Shown here one piece after another: positions 1 to 10,916 of a DNA stretch of 10,916 bases; the first letter of the stretch is position 1; every line of letters starts with the position of its first letter. The notes below the pieces were generated by a model. It had not been told where the DNA came from and searched no databases. It was given only the letters and a program-made list of their open reading frames with translations. Source of the stretch: Phoronis ovalis (taxonomy: Eukaryota; Phoronida; Phoronidae); contig JAOXYB010058479.1 of assembly GCA_028565635.1 (NCBI GenBank), forward strand, positions 1 through 10,916, in the 5' to 3' direction. The translations under genes and the position numbers were made by a program.

Positions 1-468
1 TTGGCTATGTAAGTTTCCATGACTGTTCGCACAGCTCACAAGTCAGATTATCAAGAGCTAGTGCAGAACGTCATGAATCAGGACTATGATAATCCTTCAT
101 GCCATGGGTTATCTATCACTTGAAGTTGAAGCTTGATTATTACTCCTCAATTTGACTTTGAGCATAGAAATCCATTACCACTCAGACCAACGCAACACTT
201 TCATCTTGCATGGATTTGTATGCTAAAAGTCACCGTGAGGAGTATTAATCAAGCTTCAAGAAACAGATAACCATGACCCAAGAAAGATTATCAGAGACAA
301 ACAAGACAACAATTTTGGTTTGAATTTTCTGGCACACGGTGAGTGTTTTTGCAATTACTGTATGTGTTTTGTCATTTCAATTTACACACAAATGACACCT
401 AAATTACATCATCTATTCAACTGGGTACTCACTGGTAGATATTTCATAACTTGTTTTTCTATTTCCAG
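1..468. other. Non-coding upstream region (5' flank or intron)
   Basis: No coding exon that fits SMC5 is visible here. The region holds a strong foldback hairpin (87-293) and ends in a pyrimidine-rich acceptor, tctatttccag, at 458-468. A donor-like gtaagt at 10-15 and another, gtgagt, at 339-344 could belong to upstream exons. Neither is preceded by the expected SMC5 N-terminal sequence in the phase that the exon at 469 needs (two bases of a split codon). The region is therefore probably intron, with the first coding exon further upstream, but a 5' UTR exon cannot be excluded. Confidence 0.6.
87..293. repeat. Imperfect inverted repeat (foldback hairpin), arms 87-175 and 210-293
   Basis: The left arm reads tgataatcctt, ggttatct, cttgaa, gcttgatta, actcctca, gactt and aaatccat in order. 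The reverse complement of the right arm gives the same words in the same order (ggttatct, cttgaa, gcttgatta, actcctca, gactttt, aaatccat). The arms are about 85-90 bp with a 34-base loop and a few small indels. This is the form of a foldback or MITE-like element, or of a hairpin RNA precursor. No transposase, clear target-site duplication or known family was recognised. Confidence 0.8.
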
Positions 469-10240
<9,772 letters not shown>

Positions 10241-10916
10241 GTAAGTTATTATTTTAATCTCTGTGATGTTCAGTTTTGGTGTAGAACTTGGACAACTTCA
10301 AAACAATCAAATTCAGGACTTTCAATTTCATCATGACGTCTTCTATCAGAGGTCACCTGCACTGAAGGAAATGTCGTGTTAACCTTGAACCCGTTGAAGC
10401 TTGGAATTACTTATATTGTATATTAAATGTTTTAGTGATGTTCAGAAGTATCACGTCATTGCAGGCTCAGACTACAAACTGTATTGTTATCTTTGTTGGT
10501 GCATGTACACCTACGAGATGATACAATATTTTAATGTGGATACTTTTCAAATCCAATATTTTTATGTTTTTTAAACACGTATCCTTTATTTGCCTATAAG
10601 TAGTTAGCCATACTTTATGCTAGTATTTCCTATGAAGTTCTTAAAAATTTAACCTAGAAAAAAAGGTTCATACCGAAACAGTTTTTGTTAATTATTAGAT
10701 TCAAGCACTGTTGAATTATCAAAGTTTCATGTAATTAGTGCATAATAGATACATGTAATGTAAAACCTCTACTTTAATAGCAATAGAATATTCTCATGCA
10801 TGGCTGTTTTAGTCTCCCCCCTAATACTAGATGTGCAAGCCAAGCATACATTCAATAGGAATTATAACAAACTTATCAAAATTAAAAATAATTGTTAGGT
10901 TTAGAATTTTTTCCTG
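10241..10916 (+). other. Intron, at least 676 bp, open at the window edge
   Basis: Starts with a perfect gtaagt donor in phase 0. I looked for the expected next SMC5 segment (D-Y-x-x-YGI and later SGGE) and found none before the edge. The reading frame stays open for 32 codons past the donor, to 10336, without similarity to SMC5. A short stretch near 10384-10408 resembles part of the hairpin arm at 119-144. Confidence 0.85.

Noticed and set aside
1-34. Possible exon end at the window start (ttggctat before gtaagt) and acceptor-like cacag at 30-34
   Set aside because: Too little sequence; no SMC5 match and the phase cannot be tested.

Overview
The window is AT-rich eukaryotic genomic DNA carrying one multi-exon gene on the + strand, the orthologue of SMC5 (structural maintenance of chromosomes 5). 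I reconstructed eighteen consecutive internal coding exons between 469 and 10240. They join without a frame break into 888 complete codons after one leading split-codon base, and every intron has GT-AG borders. The gene is cut at both ends. The 5' end of the protein (before the conserved Thr-Tyr-Asp just ahead of the Walker A strand) lies outside the window or in an exon I could not identify. The last exons (ABC signature and Walker B of the C-terminal head) lie beyond 10916.

The organism is an animal, most likely an invertebrate. Exons are 76-228 bp and introns 150-837 bp, so the gene is compact compared with vertebrate SMC5. The encoded protein is close to animal SMC5 in the head and hinge but clearly diverged in the arms. 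Recurrent short words such as acatgta recall bivalve mollusc genomes, but that placement is a weak inference.

Layout: 1-468 is non-coding (upstream intron or 5' flank) and contains a foldback hairpin at 87-293. Exons at 469-1713 encode the N-terminal ATPase lobe (Walker A at 521-547, then the Q-loop region). Exons at 2095-4838 encode the N-terminal coiled-coil arm. Exons ending at 4838 and spanning 5331-6301 encode the hinge. Exons at 6452-9175 encode the returning coiled-coil arm. The exon at 10013-10240 ends the arm and begins the C-terminal ATPase lobe. The 837-bp intron before that last exon is mostly a large imperfect palindrome (9302-9923). The 496-bp intron at 7616-8111 carries three 27-bp tandem repeats.

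I see no second gene, no bacterial or phage system, no CRISPR array, no tRNA or rRNA, and no recognisable transposase or viral gene. The core content is an ordinary housekeeping genome-maintenance gene. The parts worth a second look are the two foldback elements, the tandem repeat and the run of frame-neutral exons in the coiled-coil arms.
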